Origin: Symbiodinium kawagutii
Taxonomy: Eukaryota; Sar; Dinophyceae; Suessiales; Symbiodiniaceae
NCBI GenBank assembly: GCA_009767595.1
Contig: VSDK01006509.1
Coordinates: forward strand, 30,136 to 94,135
Direction of reading: 5' to 3'
Length of the DNA: 64,000 nucleotides
In this document: piece by piece, positions 27,601 to 40,500 of the stretch
How positions within the stretch are numbered: the first letter of the stretch is position 1
Layout of the letters: every line of letters begins with the position of its first letter
Program-made: the position numbers and the translations under genes
The notes under the pieces: model-generated
Databases searched by the model: none
What the model was told of the DNA's origin: nothing
Seen by the model: the letters and a program-made list of their open reading frames with translations, nothing else

Positions 27601-30600
27601 GCCAGCTTGGCGTACATGTTTCTACACAACCGTGAGCTCACGGGCACAAGCATCAATCCAACATATCACCTTATCACTTCTTCCGACATTTCATTATGGC
27701 ATATCATCCTGACACCTCTTCTGGCATGGTTCCTAGCAGTTGTCATGGCATTTTTTCCTGGCATTTTATTGAACATCCTTTTCTAGCATCCATCCAGGCA
27801 TTCAACCAGGCACTCTCTCGGAGCTTCTAACTAGCACTATATATATTTTTACTTTTTCATCTAAATATACACAGCGTTCTCTCTGAGTCTTTTTGACCTA
27901 ATTATATGCATTCTGGGATTCTGACGGGCGTTCTTTCTGGCACACCTTCTGGCATTCTGTCTGGCATTCTGCCTCTCACACATTCTGACATACCGCATTG
28001 CCTGCTGACATCAATTCTGAAATGTACCCTTCACCAAAACATGTTTTTGTCTGACATCTATCCTGGCATTTCCGGCGCAAGATTTGCTGACATGGCTTGG
28101 GCCCAGGACATACGCAGCTCAGGTCCCAGGAGTGCCCACACCTGTTTTTAGGCTCACCTCCGGGGGTTCCTGGAGTGCACGTACAGTTCCGCGGGTATAA
28201 AGTTCGGGGTGTGCCCAACCGGACCTGGAGCTACGGTGTTCGCCTGATGTGGACCAGTAAAGCCATGCCGAGGGAAGAAACAAAAAGAACTGGCCACAAC
28301 AGTCCCTCCCCTTTCAGGGTCTTTAAGATAATATGTGCATTGCTTATATTGCTTGGATGTCCATCAGCTGCTACCAGTTCAAGGCTTTGACCCACTGCCT
28401 CATTGTTCCTGCAATAGTTCTCAAACCATTCTTGGAGAAACGTCCCGGCTCCAATGCGAGAGAATTACAAGTTGCAAAAAATGATCAAGCCCGCATAAAA
28501 TTCAACCAGATAGGAGAACCAGCACTATGAGCATCATGATCTCTGGCTGCTTAATCACTAGTAATGTCAAAGTATTTCTTCTCGCTGGACTCATCACATC
28601 TCCTCACCAAATCATTGGCATAATTTCAGTTCGTGACCGACTCGTCATATGCCCCCATCATATCAGTCATAGTGACCGGAAATGTCCAGGAATGGTAATC
28701 TACAACAATGCCCGGCCGGGTCCGTGTAGTTGAGTACGATTCAGTAGAATTAATCCAGATGTGTCCAGAACCCAACCCGCAAACGAAGGACTACCATTTG
28801 CACACCATTTGGGTATCTGCATTGGTCTGGATTGGTCCGGGTTGAACAAAGCCCTGTGCAGCTTTTCAAGATGTAAGGACATACCGAATTCCAAATGCCA
28901 CATCTAAAAACATAGAAAAGAAATCAAGATAAATCAAGATAAATCAAGCAACACGTGGCAACACAACATGACACGAATGCAGTAAATCTACAGCTCTCGC
29001 GCGGGCACGCGCAACCCTCATGTTCCAAGGCATGTCCTCCGCTGGGATCGCTCGCCAGGCCCTGGCCGTGCCGCGTTCGCCAGGGCTCCGGAAGTCGAAC
29101 CTCACTAAGGTGCCACCAGGGATGCTGCGATGGGACAAGGCCGCGTTGGGCCGGGCTGCATCCAACCTCACCAAGGTGCCAACCGGGCTGCACCGCATTG
29201 GTCCATCAGTTACCATGCTGGGTCACCACGCTGGGTCACACTGAGGATTTTTATTAGATGTTTTGCATCTGTATACGAATTGAATGTTTGCATAGGCATG
29301 TTTATGTATATGTAAATTTCTGCGTGTGCGCGTGTGTCCTCCAGAAAGTTGTGATATGCTGCGATTACACCCGATGCGACCATTTGAGTCTAGGGCGTCC
29401 AACCATTTGCCCTCTTAAGGCAAACAAAGTTGTGAAAATCAAGTATCAAATTCGACCGTCACCAAAAAATCTAATTGAGGGATCAACATTAAGCCGACAA
29501 TGCAGGGTATTGATCCTGACTTGACTTTGCAGGGTATTCCATCCGAATACTTGCAGTTGCCATACCTCTTACAAGCTCAGTCCACGAGCTCTTCAGCAAA
29601 CACTCCCATAATATTCCCATAACATTCCCATAATATTCCCATACTAGGTGTACAAATCAAGCAGCAAAAACGGGGCTTTGTATTTCCCAGTGTTGGTATG
29701 GGTAACCCTCCAACCACCTTCTCAGCCTGCAGCTGGGTAGCTTCCACTCAGGTGTGTCCACCATGCACAAGGACGCCAGGTTAAACCATGATTCAATTCC
29801 TTGGACCGCGGCAATCTCACAGCTTCACTGCCTTGTACGTGGACCTGTGATCTGTGGCCCTTCACGCGGGGACACCCATGTGATCAGCTAATACCAGCTA
29901 TTCCCCACTTTGATTCACGGGACAATTCAGCGACGTACGCAGTGCGAACTCACCAAGGACCTGTGCTTGGGAATTTCATCAACCCCGCAGTGAAGCCAGC
30001 TTTAATCAAAACAACATCTCTCTCTCTCTCTCTCTCCAGCGCCAGCAGTCCAAGACCCTCAGATTGAGGGGACGAGAAATGAACAGGCAATCAAAACAAC
30101 ATCGTCTTAGAGATTTCCCTGCTGAGTAATTGAGTGGAGTTTTCCATACAGGCCACATTCCGCCACACCATCGCCATTTCTTTTTTAAGGCGAGATGCTC
30201 TCTGGCTCAATGGTCATGTGCCGCCGGGGGCAGTGCTGCACAAATCGGAGCAGTGTGGAATCTCTGGACCCTCGTCCCAGGATGTTCTTGAGCCCAGGCA
30301 CAGGTTGATTGGATATGGACATGGCCATATAAGCATGGCAATAATTCATGTAAAAACATGAAGACAAAGACACAAAAGAAACATCCGACTTGTTCAAAAG
30401 AGAAGCTCAGTCTTCTTCGTATATTAGGCCAGTCCATGTTCCTCTGTTGTTTCTTTTGTTTTTGTTATCAACTCGTAGGTGGTTCATGGCAACTTTAGTG
30501 CAAATCTCTGCAAAATTTCAGAATTTTCATCAGAAACTGTACACAACTGGCTATGGCTCAAAACTGCGTACCCCTGGTGCACTGTCATTAACCCTGGTTT

Positions 30601-33600
30601 TCCCTATCATTGCTGCTTATTATTCCCCATTATCGAGTGGCTATCAAATTAACCCTTGTTGGCTAATGGTTAATAGTTGGTGGTGATTCAGTAATAGTGA
30701 TGAAAACATGGTTAATTAAAATTATTATTCCCTATCATAGTCTGGTTGGTGGTTGAACCACCCCTATGAAAAATATAAGTCAACCAACCAATTGTTAATA
30801 ACTACTGGGGAAAATAAGAAATGTGAAGCAAACCACCAACCAGCAGTTGTTTAACCGCAAGCTGGTTGCTTATTATCCCTATCATGAACCATAATCTTGG
30901 TTTCTGATTAGTATCTACCTGTTGGTTTCATCTATTTTCATCACTTTAGGGGGGTTACACTAATCAGAAACCATCATTCATGTTTTTTTTTACCGGGGCA
31001 TCCCAGAGGATCATTCATGGTTATAACCCCTATTGTAGTTGGTGATTCATCTTGACCCACGGCCAACGGGACAAATCGCCAGAGCCATTGGGCACTGCGC
31101 CTGGGTCAGGAACTGGATCCGGAAGTTGGGATCATCCATCTGCACCTGAAGCCGCCCGTAAGTGTGAGGTTGTTTTGGCCTTGCGGCTGGTCTTTATGTG
31201 TGCATATTTGCATAAAGACAAACAAATAAATAACTTTATGTATGGCAAAGACATATACAAATAAAAATGCATCATTATATATGCGCGTGTGTGTGGTTTC
31301 CCTTGATGTTTCAGGTTGTTGGGCTTGTTGCTGATGGGACGTTGTTGGTTTGTTGTGATGGTTTGTGCCTGGTGCTTGTTGCAGCTTGTCGTTGCTGTCA
31401 ACTGAGTTACCTGTTAACCGAGTCTGATGGTTTCAGTCGCTTGGAACGAATCGAGTTTTGTTTGTTTGTTTCTTTGTTTCCCTGCACTTGGGAACGAGTG
31501 CCCCCAAGGCCTATGCTTAGGCAATGAGTCTTGGACCTTGGATAGTCTTGGTATGTTTTTATGTATTTGTTTGCCTGGAGTCATCGGCCACTTGAAGCTG
31601 AGTGAGGTCGAAAAGCATTCTTTGCCGCATGGGTCTCGCGCGTTATTTGAGCATGATTTATTGATGCATGCTTCAAGGTATGCATGCATGCAAGGAGTTT
31701 GTATGCACGTGTGCACATATGAATGCATGCACTGCATCTATGTCTGTGCGACCGCTCGTGCAGGCGCATGTTTTTTGTGCCTGTGTGAACCCGTCACAAG
31801 TGAGCCGTTTGATAAACTATAAATAGTGCATGTCGACAATGAATGTTGCGTGTGCCCATCACCACAGCTGAGTTGGGTGGTAGCTTCTTGGCAAGCCACT
31901 ATCACGATGTTCGAGCCCCTGTACTTTGCAGGCAAAGCCGGCAAAGCCTCCAATTTGTTCATCTACACTGATAGTTTTGATATACTTAGATATACCTGAT
32001 AGATTTTGATACATCAACTGACACATCAAGTGAGACATCAAGTGATACCATTCTTCCACACGTCTCCCCCAGATATAACTTGCTCCACGAGGTGCCGAGT
32101 TGCCCGGAACGCACGTGCCCTGGGCACTTGTCGTGGTGGCAGCGACTCGGGAGCCTGTGCTGGTTCCCGCTGTGCCGCTGATGCTGGGTATTTCCTCAGC
32201 TGCAGTGGCTATGGCTTCCGGCTGATGATCCAAGAGGGAAACCGCACTGGAAAACTCTCAATTTTGGCCTCGTCTGGCGCTTCGCCATCGTCTGCAACAG
32301 CGACAAGTTTTGAGAGTTCACGCAGATTCCCGAACATCCAACGAAATTCTGAATCATTTGCATCAGGCAGCATGGCCATGTTGTAATTTACTATGCGCCC
32401 ACAGACCTTTAAACATTTTTGGGCAGACCCTGTTGCTTGGTCAATTCGACTACTTGGCGGCAGGAAGGGCCAATCCAAAGTGCAAAGATGGCGGGGATTG
32501 CGCATCTACCATGCTAGGAGTCGATTTGTGTGTGTAATGTGGTAGAATATCCCCGTTATCGTCATTGCCTCTCATTGGAGGTTCCTTGGTTCTATTGGTT
32601 CATGAGCGAAGGAGCTATAGATCTTACTTGTTCTCTTTGGGTGCTCGACCTCGCTCATGGCCGACCCTCGCTTTGGAATGCTACCACCTCCATTGTTCTC
32701 ATAGTGTTCTGACCCTCTGTCCAAGCTTTTCGAAACATGGTAGATCCATATTATTCGTAAACAACCCTCAGTTTACTGTACATGTTAGTGGTGATTTGAC
32801 CCAAACCTGGGTGGTACATTAATATGGATCTAACATTGTTTACTGTTGTTGACGCCAGGAGTAGTTCCATCCCAATACTGCACCTATTTCAAACAGCCAT
32901 CTGCAAAAATGAATTCATGACCGATCCTGACTGATATGCACATGTGGGTGCACATACACACGCCCACCGAGAACCGATTCTCTCTCACTCTACCTCTCCC
33001 TACCCGTGGGCTTAACAGAAACGAGGATGCGTATTGATATGTGGCATCCAACAGCTACAACCCTGCAGTTTCCCAGCTGACCACATCTGGTGCAGGGTAA
33101 TCTCACCAGACACGACAACTGGTATGGCTGGCCTGGGTGCTCCTAACCAAACCTATGTGTCCATTTTCCAAAGAATTCCAAAGCCAATCAAGACCTTTGA
33201 GTAAAGGGCACACCTGATTATACACCATGCATATGAACTAGCTATGACTGCATACAACCAGTTCATTCCGACCACCCACTGGATTGTCAATGCTGTATGC
33301 CGTCACAGGGGTTGCAACCATTGAAGCTCCATGTGCAGCGCCCAGGGGCGAAAACTGGTTCAGAAGCCCAGTCAAGGTGCCCTTGGCAACGGCGCTGCAG
33401 TACTGGATCAAAGGGTTGGGCGTAGGCGCTTTGTGGTTTCCGTGTCATCAATTTTGGTCCCAAGTTGCATGAAAGTGCTTCCAGTTCTCAGCTTTTTCGA
33501 ACAATTTCTCCACCACTTGAAGCCACTCCTGGAGAGACCAGAAGCCTCAGGGCAAATCGGAGGACACTAAATATCATAGGACTCCTCTATCTCATTGCAC

Positions 33601-35547
33601 CACGCATGCAGGACCCAGGGCATGAAATCTAAACAACAGGCGATGATGCCCCAACCCGTGAGCCATGGATAGGAGGTCCATGAAGATCCTGTCCCAGTGA
33701 GCCCACCTTTCAAACAGAGAATGTTTTCCGGGATTGTGGGTGATGTGACATTTGTCCGAGGATGTATCCCACAACATCCCACAACATACTGAAATAACTC
33801 AGAACTGTTCTGCTGAAGAAACTGGAGAAACACATGTCTTACACACATCTGCCCGTATGTGAATATATGCCAATGACATACGTGGATGTTTGTTGTAAAA
33901 AACATGTATGCAGCTGGTCTCGTAACCTTCGTACTAAGAAACGGCGTTAGTTTTTTCGAATGGCGTGCCCATCAGCCCCAAGAATTGGGTAGGGAAGCCA
34001 TATCCCCCGGCATAGATTAACGGGGGAGCCTACGGGAGCCTCTCAGCCTACCAACCCTGATGAACACCTGGGTTCTCACCAGTGGATGTTGGCGGCTCCG
34101 TTGGCCACCGACCCGGCGGAGCGGTACCGCTGCGTCCAGGTGGCTCTTGTAGGTATCAAATGTGATCGCAGGGTCGTGGCCCAAACTGCTGGCCAGTTCC
34201 TGGCGTGTTCCCAGGGACTGGTTCCCAGCAAGCTGCGAAGGAAAGACCATCGGACCCAGATGGTACACCATGACCTGCACGGCCAAATTCATGCTCCCTT
34301 ACTGCATGTCTGATTTCTTGATGCATCTCTCTTTTTGCTTTGGCGTGAAATTGCCCCCAAGTACCCTACTCTTGCACAAGAATACCACTGCTGCTGGCCC
34401 ATGGATCTGTACTCTTCATTCGGCAACACCCACCGGGTCCCTCTTGAAACCCCTCAGCCAGCATCAACCAAACATGATGCCTCCACTCGTCCCGGAGCAG
34501 TGGCCTTGGAAAAACGTGAAAGCGCCTGGCTTGGTCTTCTTGCATCTTCTTGCTTCATGGCATTTCACTGCCTTGCTGCTACTCTTTGGACGGGGTCCCA
34601 ATGACCTTGGATGATTTGTGGGACTCTTTTTGGACCGCCCTATATGGCACATGCGGACCGCCACCCAACCCGCGATGCTAAGCTTCACGCATCGTTTTCC
34701 TGCCACGGTGTTACAAGCATGAATATGAACGAAGAAGAACGAAGAGGAATACAGCAAAACTGAAAGTGCAAAAACAACAGCTGGTTCAGTTTGATTTTTG
34801 ATGATTTTTGTGTAGTAAATGTCTGCGATCTGCGGTTCTTAGTTGTTTGACCGCCTTGGATGATCTTGGACGTCAGGAAATGTCACAAACTGTCAGGCAC
34901 AAGTCATATAACTCCTTCACTCTCTTGTCACACACCTGCTCAGAAGAACTGCCAAGGATCATTTCGACCCCTCGCCATCCCAACACCCTGCCTGCAATAT
35001 GGTCTGCGAGTCCTTTCCATCAAGTGAGTAGCGCAGCACCTGCTGATTGGCTGCTCCACCAAGAACACGACAGGATCCCTGCTATCTCCTGCTGCGTGTG
35101 ATTTTCTGCAGCATTTTTGAGTTCTCTTTTGCGTCTTTGTCCAGCCGAAATGTTTCTGCCACGCGCTTCTGCGAGAAAAAACATAACTGGTTGGTGGTTT
35201 CAATCCCAATGAAAAACAATATCTAGTCAACCAACAAACCATTTGATGATAACTATCAGGGAAAACAACAAATGACAATCAAACCACCAACCAAATAACG
35301 AAAGTCGTCTTTCCGACCGTCGCACACAGATTCCAGGAAGGCACTGCTAGCCTTGGGCTCAGCAAGTCCTGGAAAATCCTGGGAAACTGGCAATCTTGGA
35401 ACGGAAATGACGTTTTGCTATGTGACGTTCTTGTTTTCTTTTCATTTGGGTCAGTTTTTGGTGGACTTCTTATGACTGGTCTGACTGATCAACATGTATG
35501 ATCAATGTTCGTTAACAACCCGGTTTGACTGTTCGAATCACTTCGAA
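24676..35547. other. Long region without securely recognisable genes
   Basis: Only short unsupported frames, apart from the recombinase-like segment at 34110-34245. Patches near 26430-27020 and 28960-29250 are GC-richer and open on both strands but have no consistent splice structure. A short tandem CATTCCCATAA-type repeat is at 29603-29642 and a CT tract at 30018-30039. Confidence 0.4.
34110..34245 (-). CDS. Short tyrosine-recombinase-like C-terminal segment
   Basis: The minus frame contains QELASSLGHDPAITFDTYKS. It resembles the end of tyrosine recombinase/phage-integrase domains, where LGH (third catalytic residue) is followed about a dozen residues later by TxDTY with the nucleophilic Tyr. 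Codon third positions are coding-like. I could not find the upstream Arg box (HxLRH) or the catalytic-domain start, so this is a fragment, an exon of a spliced gene, or chance similarity. Confidence 0.35.
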
Positions 35548-37473
35548 TCAGTCCAGTTCCAAAGATTCCTGCACAAAACGTCTACTGCCTTCCTGTTTGT
35601 CGCCATACTCAAGGTCTGGAGCCCTGTCTGGCATGACGGTCCAGCGTGGCACTACTGGACGGATGTTCTCCTCCGCTGGCTGAACCCGAGCTTTTTGCCA
35701 AGAAAGCCTCTTCATGTAGATCCAGAACAACAGAACCGTGATGCAACTGAACGGTGCAAGCAATGACTGGAAGACACCCATGGCGCTCATTGAGACAGGC
35801 CCTATGCCTTGAAACATTGCCTGGGTCTGCCCTTCATACTCATCTGTGAGCTCCAGGTTTCCCAAAACCGCAAGAAGGCAGGTGTACACAGTGGGAAACA
35901 GAAAGCGCGACCATCGATCAACAGTCTTCGACCAGCCCAACCAGAAGGTAGAGCAAAGCTTGCTATGTCGCAAGTAGCTACTGTTGTAGTTCTCTGCGCC
36001 CATTTTGATCTCCTGGAAAGGCTTCATCCACATGAGTTCAACACAAACCTCTAAGAAGTCACTACAAGCGAGGCGCTCGTGCCCCGGCCAATGCTCGGCC
36101 ATGAAATGCTCTAAAGTCTTCCGAGACATGTCAAGGTTCACATAGCTCAGCATACAGCAAGCATCCTCAAGCGAAATCGAACCATTTGCGTCCGAATCGA
36201 TGGAGTAGAAGATCTTCTCAAAGAAAATGAGTTTTGCGGTGTCCGTCTCACTAAGCGCTTCGCCTGCAATGGAAGTAAGAGAGTTTCTTTTTACAGAATC
36301 AGTCAGCGCCCCGTTGAGGCGTCGATAGATGTTGCCAGCTTCAGACTGGAACGGCATTTTGAGGCCTTTTGGTCCAAAGCGGTGCGTGGGCAACCATGCC
36401 AGCCAAGTGGCGTTCTGTGTGAATGCCAAAGTCAGAACCACCATGGTCTCGAGCAAACTCAGGTAGCAGAAAACTGTGTTTAACATCATAAAAAGATCAA
36501 CCCACAAAAGTTCCCCACAAATCGGAACGTAGCTGGCAACGCCTGTCCTCATCACTTCCACCACCAGCAGCAACGTGATTCCGAAGGCAAGACGCTCTCC
36601 AACTTGATGCGATAGAAAGAACGCACCGAAGGACAAATATGTCACAAGGACTGTAGGCATAATGATCAGCATCGAATAATAGAAATCGGCCCTCTCCAGC
36701 GCAACGGTATACTTCACAAGTGTCCATGGTTCCTCTTGGGTGGAAGGATAGACGGTGGTCTTCGCCTCAGCACTGACAGATTGGATCACATACTCTTGAT
36801 ATGAAGAACCTGCTGACGCTTCGATGTCAAGAAATTCGTAGCCATCTCCTTCGAGGCTGATTCCCTGGAAGCCGTCAGAATAAGACCAGCCACCCCATTC
36901 CATCGCACATTTCAGCGTGTCAAACGGGAAGGCCACCAGCCCCGAGAACTTACAAAGAGTATCCAAAATTCCAGGCCGAGACCAGAGCATCGAGCCATCA
37001 GGTGCTGCAATGGGAAGAGTCTTGTCCAAACTTGTTTGCACTCCCATGTTGGCGTTGTACAAGGTCAGGTCAGGGACCCAAATCTCCGAATTTTCTTTGT
37101 CCGTCATTCCTCCTCCATAAAAAACCGCCTGCGTGACATTGTCATAGTCCTCCGGATTCCAGCTGAGTCGTTGATCAACCCACCGCAAACGCACCCAGAC
37201 TTTCAGACGCATTTGTCCTCTGGATGCATCGATTTCCTCCACCTTGAAGAAGCGGATGCTCATAGTGACGTCAGTCCCAGCTTTGGAATAATTCACTAAG
37301 CGGTCGCTCGTGGGTGGTACCAGCCTGTCATAGTCCTGCAGCAGATCTCGACGCAAGCGTGTCACTGCTGCTGTATATCCCTTCTCAAGGGGCACACTTT
37401 GTGCCTCCAACAGCAACACAGCGAGAACAAAACATCGGGAGCTCCCAAAATGGATGGCTTGGGTGGCCCTCAT
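35548..37473 (-). CDS. Pentameric ligand-gated ion channel (Cys-loop type) with EF-hand, single exon
   Basis: Predicted subunit of a pentameric ligand-gated ion channel in the cell or an endomembrane. The open frame runs without introns from 37584 (678 codons), but the Met at 37473 is preferred because it begins a clean signal peptide (hydrophobic CFVLAVLLL, then AQS). Residues are numbered from the longer frame: WVPDLTLYN at 169-177; Cys-loop C211 to C226 around FPFD, with 14 residues between the cysteines where 13 is usual; M1 about 302-324 with P310; M2 beginning GERLAFGITLLLVVEV, keeping the GE(K/R) entrance typical of cation channels and a Leu at the 9' position but with Glu and Arg at 12' and 15'; M3 about 359-388. 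A long intracellular loop (about 390-555) carries one EF-hand loop, D463-SDANGSISLE-D474. M4 is at about 559-577, and a further hydrophobic segment lies at about 605-624. Ligand unknown. The family call is firm; ion selectivity is inference. Confidence 0.92.
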   Translation of the reverse strand: MRATQAIHFGSSRCFVLAVLLLEAQSVPLEKGYTAAVTRLRRDLLQDYDRLVPPTSDRLVNYSKAGTDVTMSIRFFKVEEIDASRGQMRLKVWVRLRWVDQRLSWNPEDYDNVTQAVFYGGGMTDKENSEIWVPDLTLYNANMGVQTSLDKTLPIAAPDGSMLWSRPGILDTLCKFSGLVAFPFDTLKCAMEWGGWSYSDGFQGISLEGDGYEFLDIEASAGSSYQEYVIQSVSAEAKTTVYPSTQEEPWTLVKYTVALERADFYYSMLIIMPTVLVTYLSFGAFFLSHQVGERLAFGITLLLVVEVMRTGVASYVPICGELLWVDLFMMLNTVFCYLSLLETMVVLTLAFTQNATWLAWLPTHRFGPKGLKMPFQSEAGNIYRRLNGALTDSVKRNSLTSIAGEALSETDTAKLIFFEKIFYSIDSDANGSISLEDACCMLSYVNLDMSRKTLEHFMAEHWPGHERLACSDFLEVCVELMWMKPFQEIKMGAENYNSSYLRHSKLCSTFWLGWSKTVDRWSRFLFPTVYTCLLAVLGNLELTDEYEGQTQAMFQGIGPVSMSAMGVFQSLLAPFSCITVLLFWIYMKRLSWQKARVQPAEENIRPVVPRWTVMPDRAPDLEYGDKQEGSRRFVQESLELD

Positions 37474-37539
37474 TGGACCACTTCGAGCACTTCGTGCGGC
37501 CACTTGGTGGAGCACTTTGTGCTTAGCTCGCTGGCTCCC

Positions 37540-37548
37540 CTTGAGCCA
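37540..37548 (-). promoter_or_regulatory. Possible relict spliced-leader 3' end upstream of the channel gene
   Basis: The minus strand reads TGGCTCAAG here, the last nine bases of the conserved dinoflagellate spliced leader, 66 bases upstream of the preferred start at 37473. Dinoflagellate genes that re-entered the genome from trans-spliced mRNA often keep such a remnant in the 5' UTR. The same nine bases also occur by chance at 49214-49222 and 56674-56682, so only the location and the intronless state support the call. Confidence 0.4.
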
Positions 37549-40500
37549 GATGCAATCTTGCGAATCACAAACTGATATGGTCAATGAATGTCATGGCTGA
37601 GCTAATGTCGATGGTTCATGATGCCTCATGATGATCAACGTACATCACGATTTTCCATCATTCTCCATCACTATCTCAAGAAGTGATTGAAAATCGCACC
37701 ATTTTTCCGTTGATGAATCCCATTGCCATAGCCTTCAACCATTGTGTGACCTGCAAGTGCTTCCTGTCCCCGGGCCTGCGAACTGTCATCCAAGTCATCC
37801 GCTGTGAACTGAGGAAGCAGGACCAGGAGGCCCAACCATGGCTGACCATCCATCGGTTGGTTGGGAAAGTTAAATGTGTTAAATATCCCATTGAGATGTG
37901 TTCAAATACGGTTTGATATGGTTTAATAATATGGTTTAAACAAAAACATGCCTAAAGTGATATTAAAATGGTCTGAATACTGATAGGGTCTTAAATATCA
38001 TAGTTATGTCAGTTCTCATAGGTTGAATATTTGTACATGTTAAGCCCAGATTGGTAAATTCCATAGGTTTATCAATGGGTGACCATTTCGATCTGAAAGC
38101 ACGGCTTTTGGGGGATACTCCCTATCAATCAAAAAAGGGGGTTATTTATGCAGGGCTGGCATTACTAATACATTGATGATTGTGAAATATGATTGGTTCG
38201 GAAGTTCTTCATGGTCACTAACCATGCGAATGGTTAGTCAACAATTGACCCTCAACATCAGATATGGTTTCTCACTGATATCTGACACATTAAGTTTGTT
38301 ACAAACAAGCAGTCAAACTATGAGTGTTGAATGTGGAATGGTAAATCGTGATTGGTAATTGTCATGAAATAAATGCCGTAGCCCTGGATAGGTCCTGCTG
38401 GATAACTTTGCATGTCAATCAAGCTGGCCAACGCAATCCGTTGCGAAGAAAAATGACCACTGGATGCCACTGGTGTAATACAGCATGATGGGAGGGGCCT
38501 CCAACCAACATTCAACCAACATGGTTGGGAATCACAACTGCTGCCGGGCAACGAACTCCTGCGTTCGTAGTTTCCTGGGGACATGGCAGGAGGAAGCTGA
38601 GGAAGTTGAGGGATCTTCCAGGTGGGAGGCTTGCGGCTCAGGGTTTCAGCTGAGCAGCTGGTTGTTTGCAATCGCCTTGTGGTCCAGTGCCAGCAGACGT
38701 TCAAGCAGCAAAGAGATCCGGGTTCGTAGCCTGGAGTTGAAGGAACCTGCGGTGCAGGTAAAAAAAAGTCCCAAAAAATCTCTGATCTCTACAGCTCAGG
38801 TGGAGAAAGGGTTGAAAAGATTCGTCTGTGCATCATCGGGAAAGAATAAAAGAGAGAGAGAGAGAATCCTGCAAATTTTGACCACATCAGTACCATGTGA
38901 CCCACGTGTAGCTTGCCACTGCTCAGCACAGGATCAACCCAGCAACCAGCGCCTGCCAAGCGCAAGCTCAGCTGTTTCAGCAAGGAGGTCAAGGTCAGGA
39001 AGACGTGACCATTGGGACCCACGCCCAGCTGCGTGATGAGTTTCTTTCCTGGACACGAGGGCTTTGGGACCCGCAAGCGCCTGCTGAGCTGAACCCGCAC
39101 CACTGGCAGACAGCGCATTCAATAACCAGGTGAGTGGCTGTGGCTTCCAAAAGGTAAGCACATAGATGCAAATAGTGGTCAAACATGATGACAGTGTAAT
39201 GCAGCATATCAATTCTTCACAGCGCTTTCGCATTTTTCAAGTGAAAGGTGACCAAAGTTTTCCAACAGTTGCATCGACAGCTCGCAATCTCACTGAACTG
39301 TTTTGCCACATCATGCCAAGCAACGCTCATCCAGTCTCTTTACTTCTCGATCCTTTGCCTCTTTCTGCAACTGGCAGGGTCCGGCTGCTTCAAATGGTGT
39401 TGCTTTAATTTAAAGAAAAACATGTCGAATGGCAAACCTTACCAATTTTTGCGCACGTCTGACATTGCCTATATAACTAATTACATAATGTCAACCAAAC
39501 ATTGCATTGAAACATCGCCCGGCCTGATTCCACAAATTCAAACGTGCAATTGTTTCAATTCTATGGTATTCTATGTCTTGCCGCCTAACGTTTTGCACCA
39601 TCATGATTCGATAGCCGATAGCCCCATTCCATCAGAGCTCACAATGCGTGTTTGCGGTGGGATAGCGCACAAAAGGACACTCGAAAGTAATTACTTGTTT
39701 AACTGCTTTAGAATTAGGGGTCCCTGATCGGAAAAAAGAAATTCGATTGGTTGACGCGACAGACCCATCTCAGGAGATCACCTTCTGCTCAGTCTTGCTG
39801 GTATCCGGAGCATCTTTGAGTGCCTTGGCCTCCGCCTACGGTGGCTTGGGTTTCCAGGAGCTATGATCCACCATTGCCCATGACACCAGTCAATACATGT
39901 CAATGCACCATCCGAGAGTACCGTTGGATTTTGTTGGATTGGTGCCTGTTGATGCCATATTAGTGGAGTACTGAAATCTATAAAACTGAAACTATCTGAA
40001 AATCTTACTTCCAGTCAGCTGACATGCATCACGGGAAGAAACATCAGACTCAGCAAAATTGCAATCCAGTTGAGTGAGCAAACTCTTTGTTTTTTGACTG
40101 CGCCCTCCCACCGGACTTGTAGCAACGCTAGCACGTCAATATTTTGGACCTAAAAAATACGCACCGCCTACACCACTGATGACCGGTTGCTGCATCAACA
40201 ACTGATTGGCCACGAGAACTAGCTGGTGGCCAGCACCAACAGCCTTTTCCTCGTTCAAAGGCCATGCATGCTTCCAACCGTTATGGCAAAACTTCCGCCA
40301 TTTTCACCTTGAAATGGCTTGGATTTCTGGGGCAACCCCTTGCCCACCAGTCAAATTTTAGCCCCATGGGTGGCTGGGTTGCGCCTCATGTTTTGCATCA
40401 AACTCTTTCAATCGCTGCGCCGCCAACGCCAAGGATGCCTGGAACGGCTAGCAGCTATCGTTCCAGTCTACGAAAATTGCATCCCCTTAAGGCAAAAATG

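Noticed and set aside
35809-36054. Plus-strand ORFs inside the channel gene (also 36917-37526)
   Set aside because: Antisense shadows of a well-supported long coding frame.
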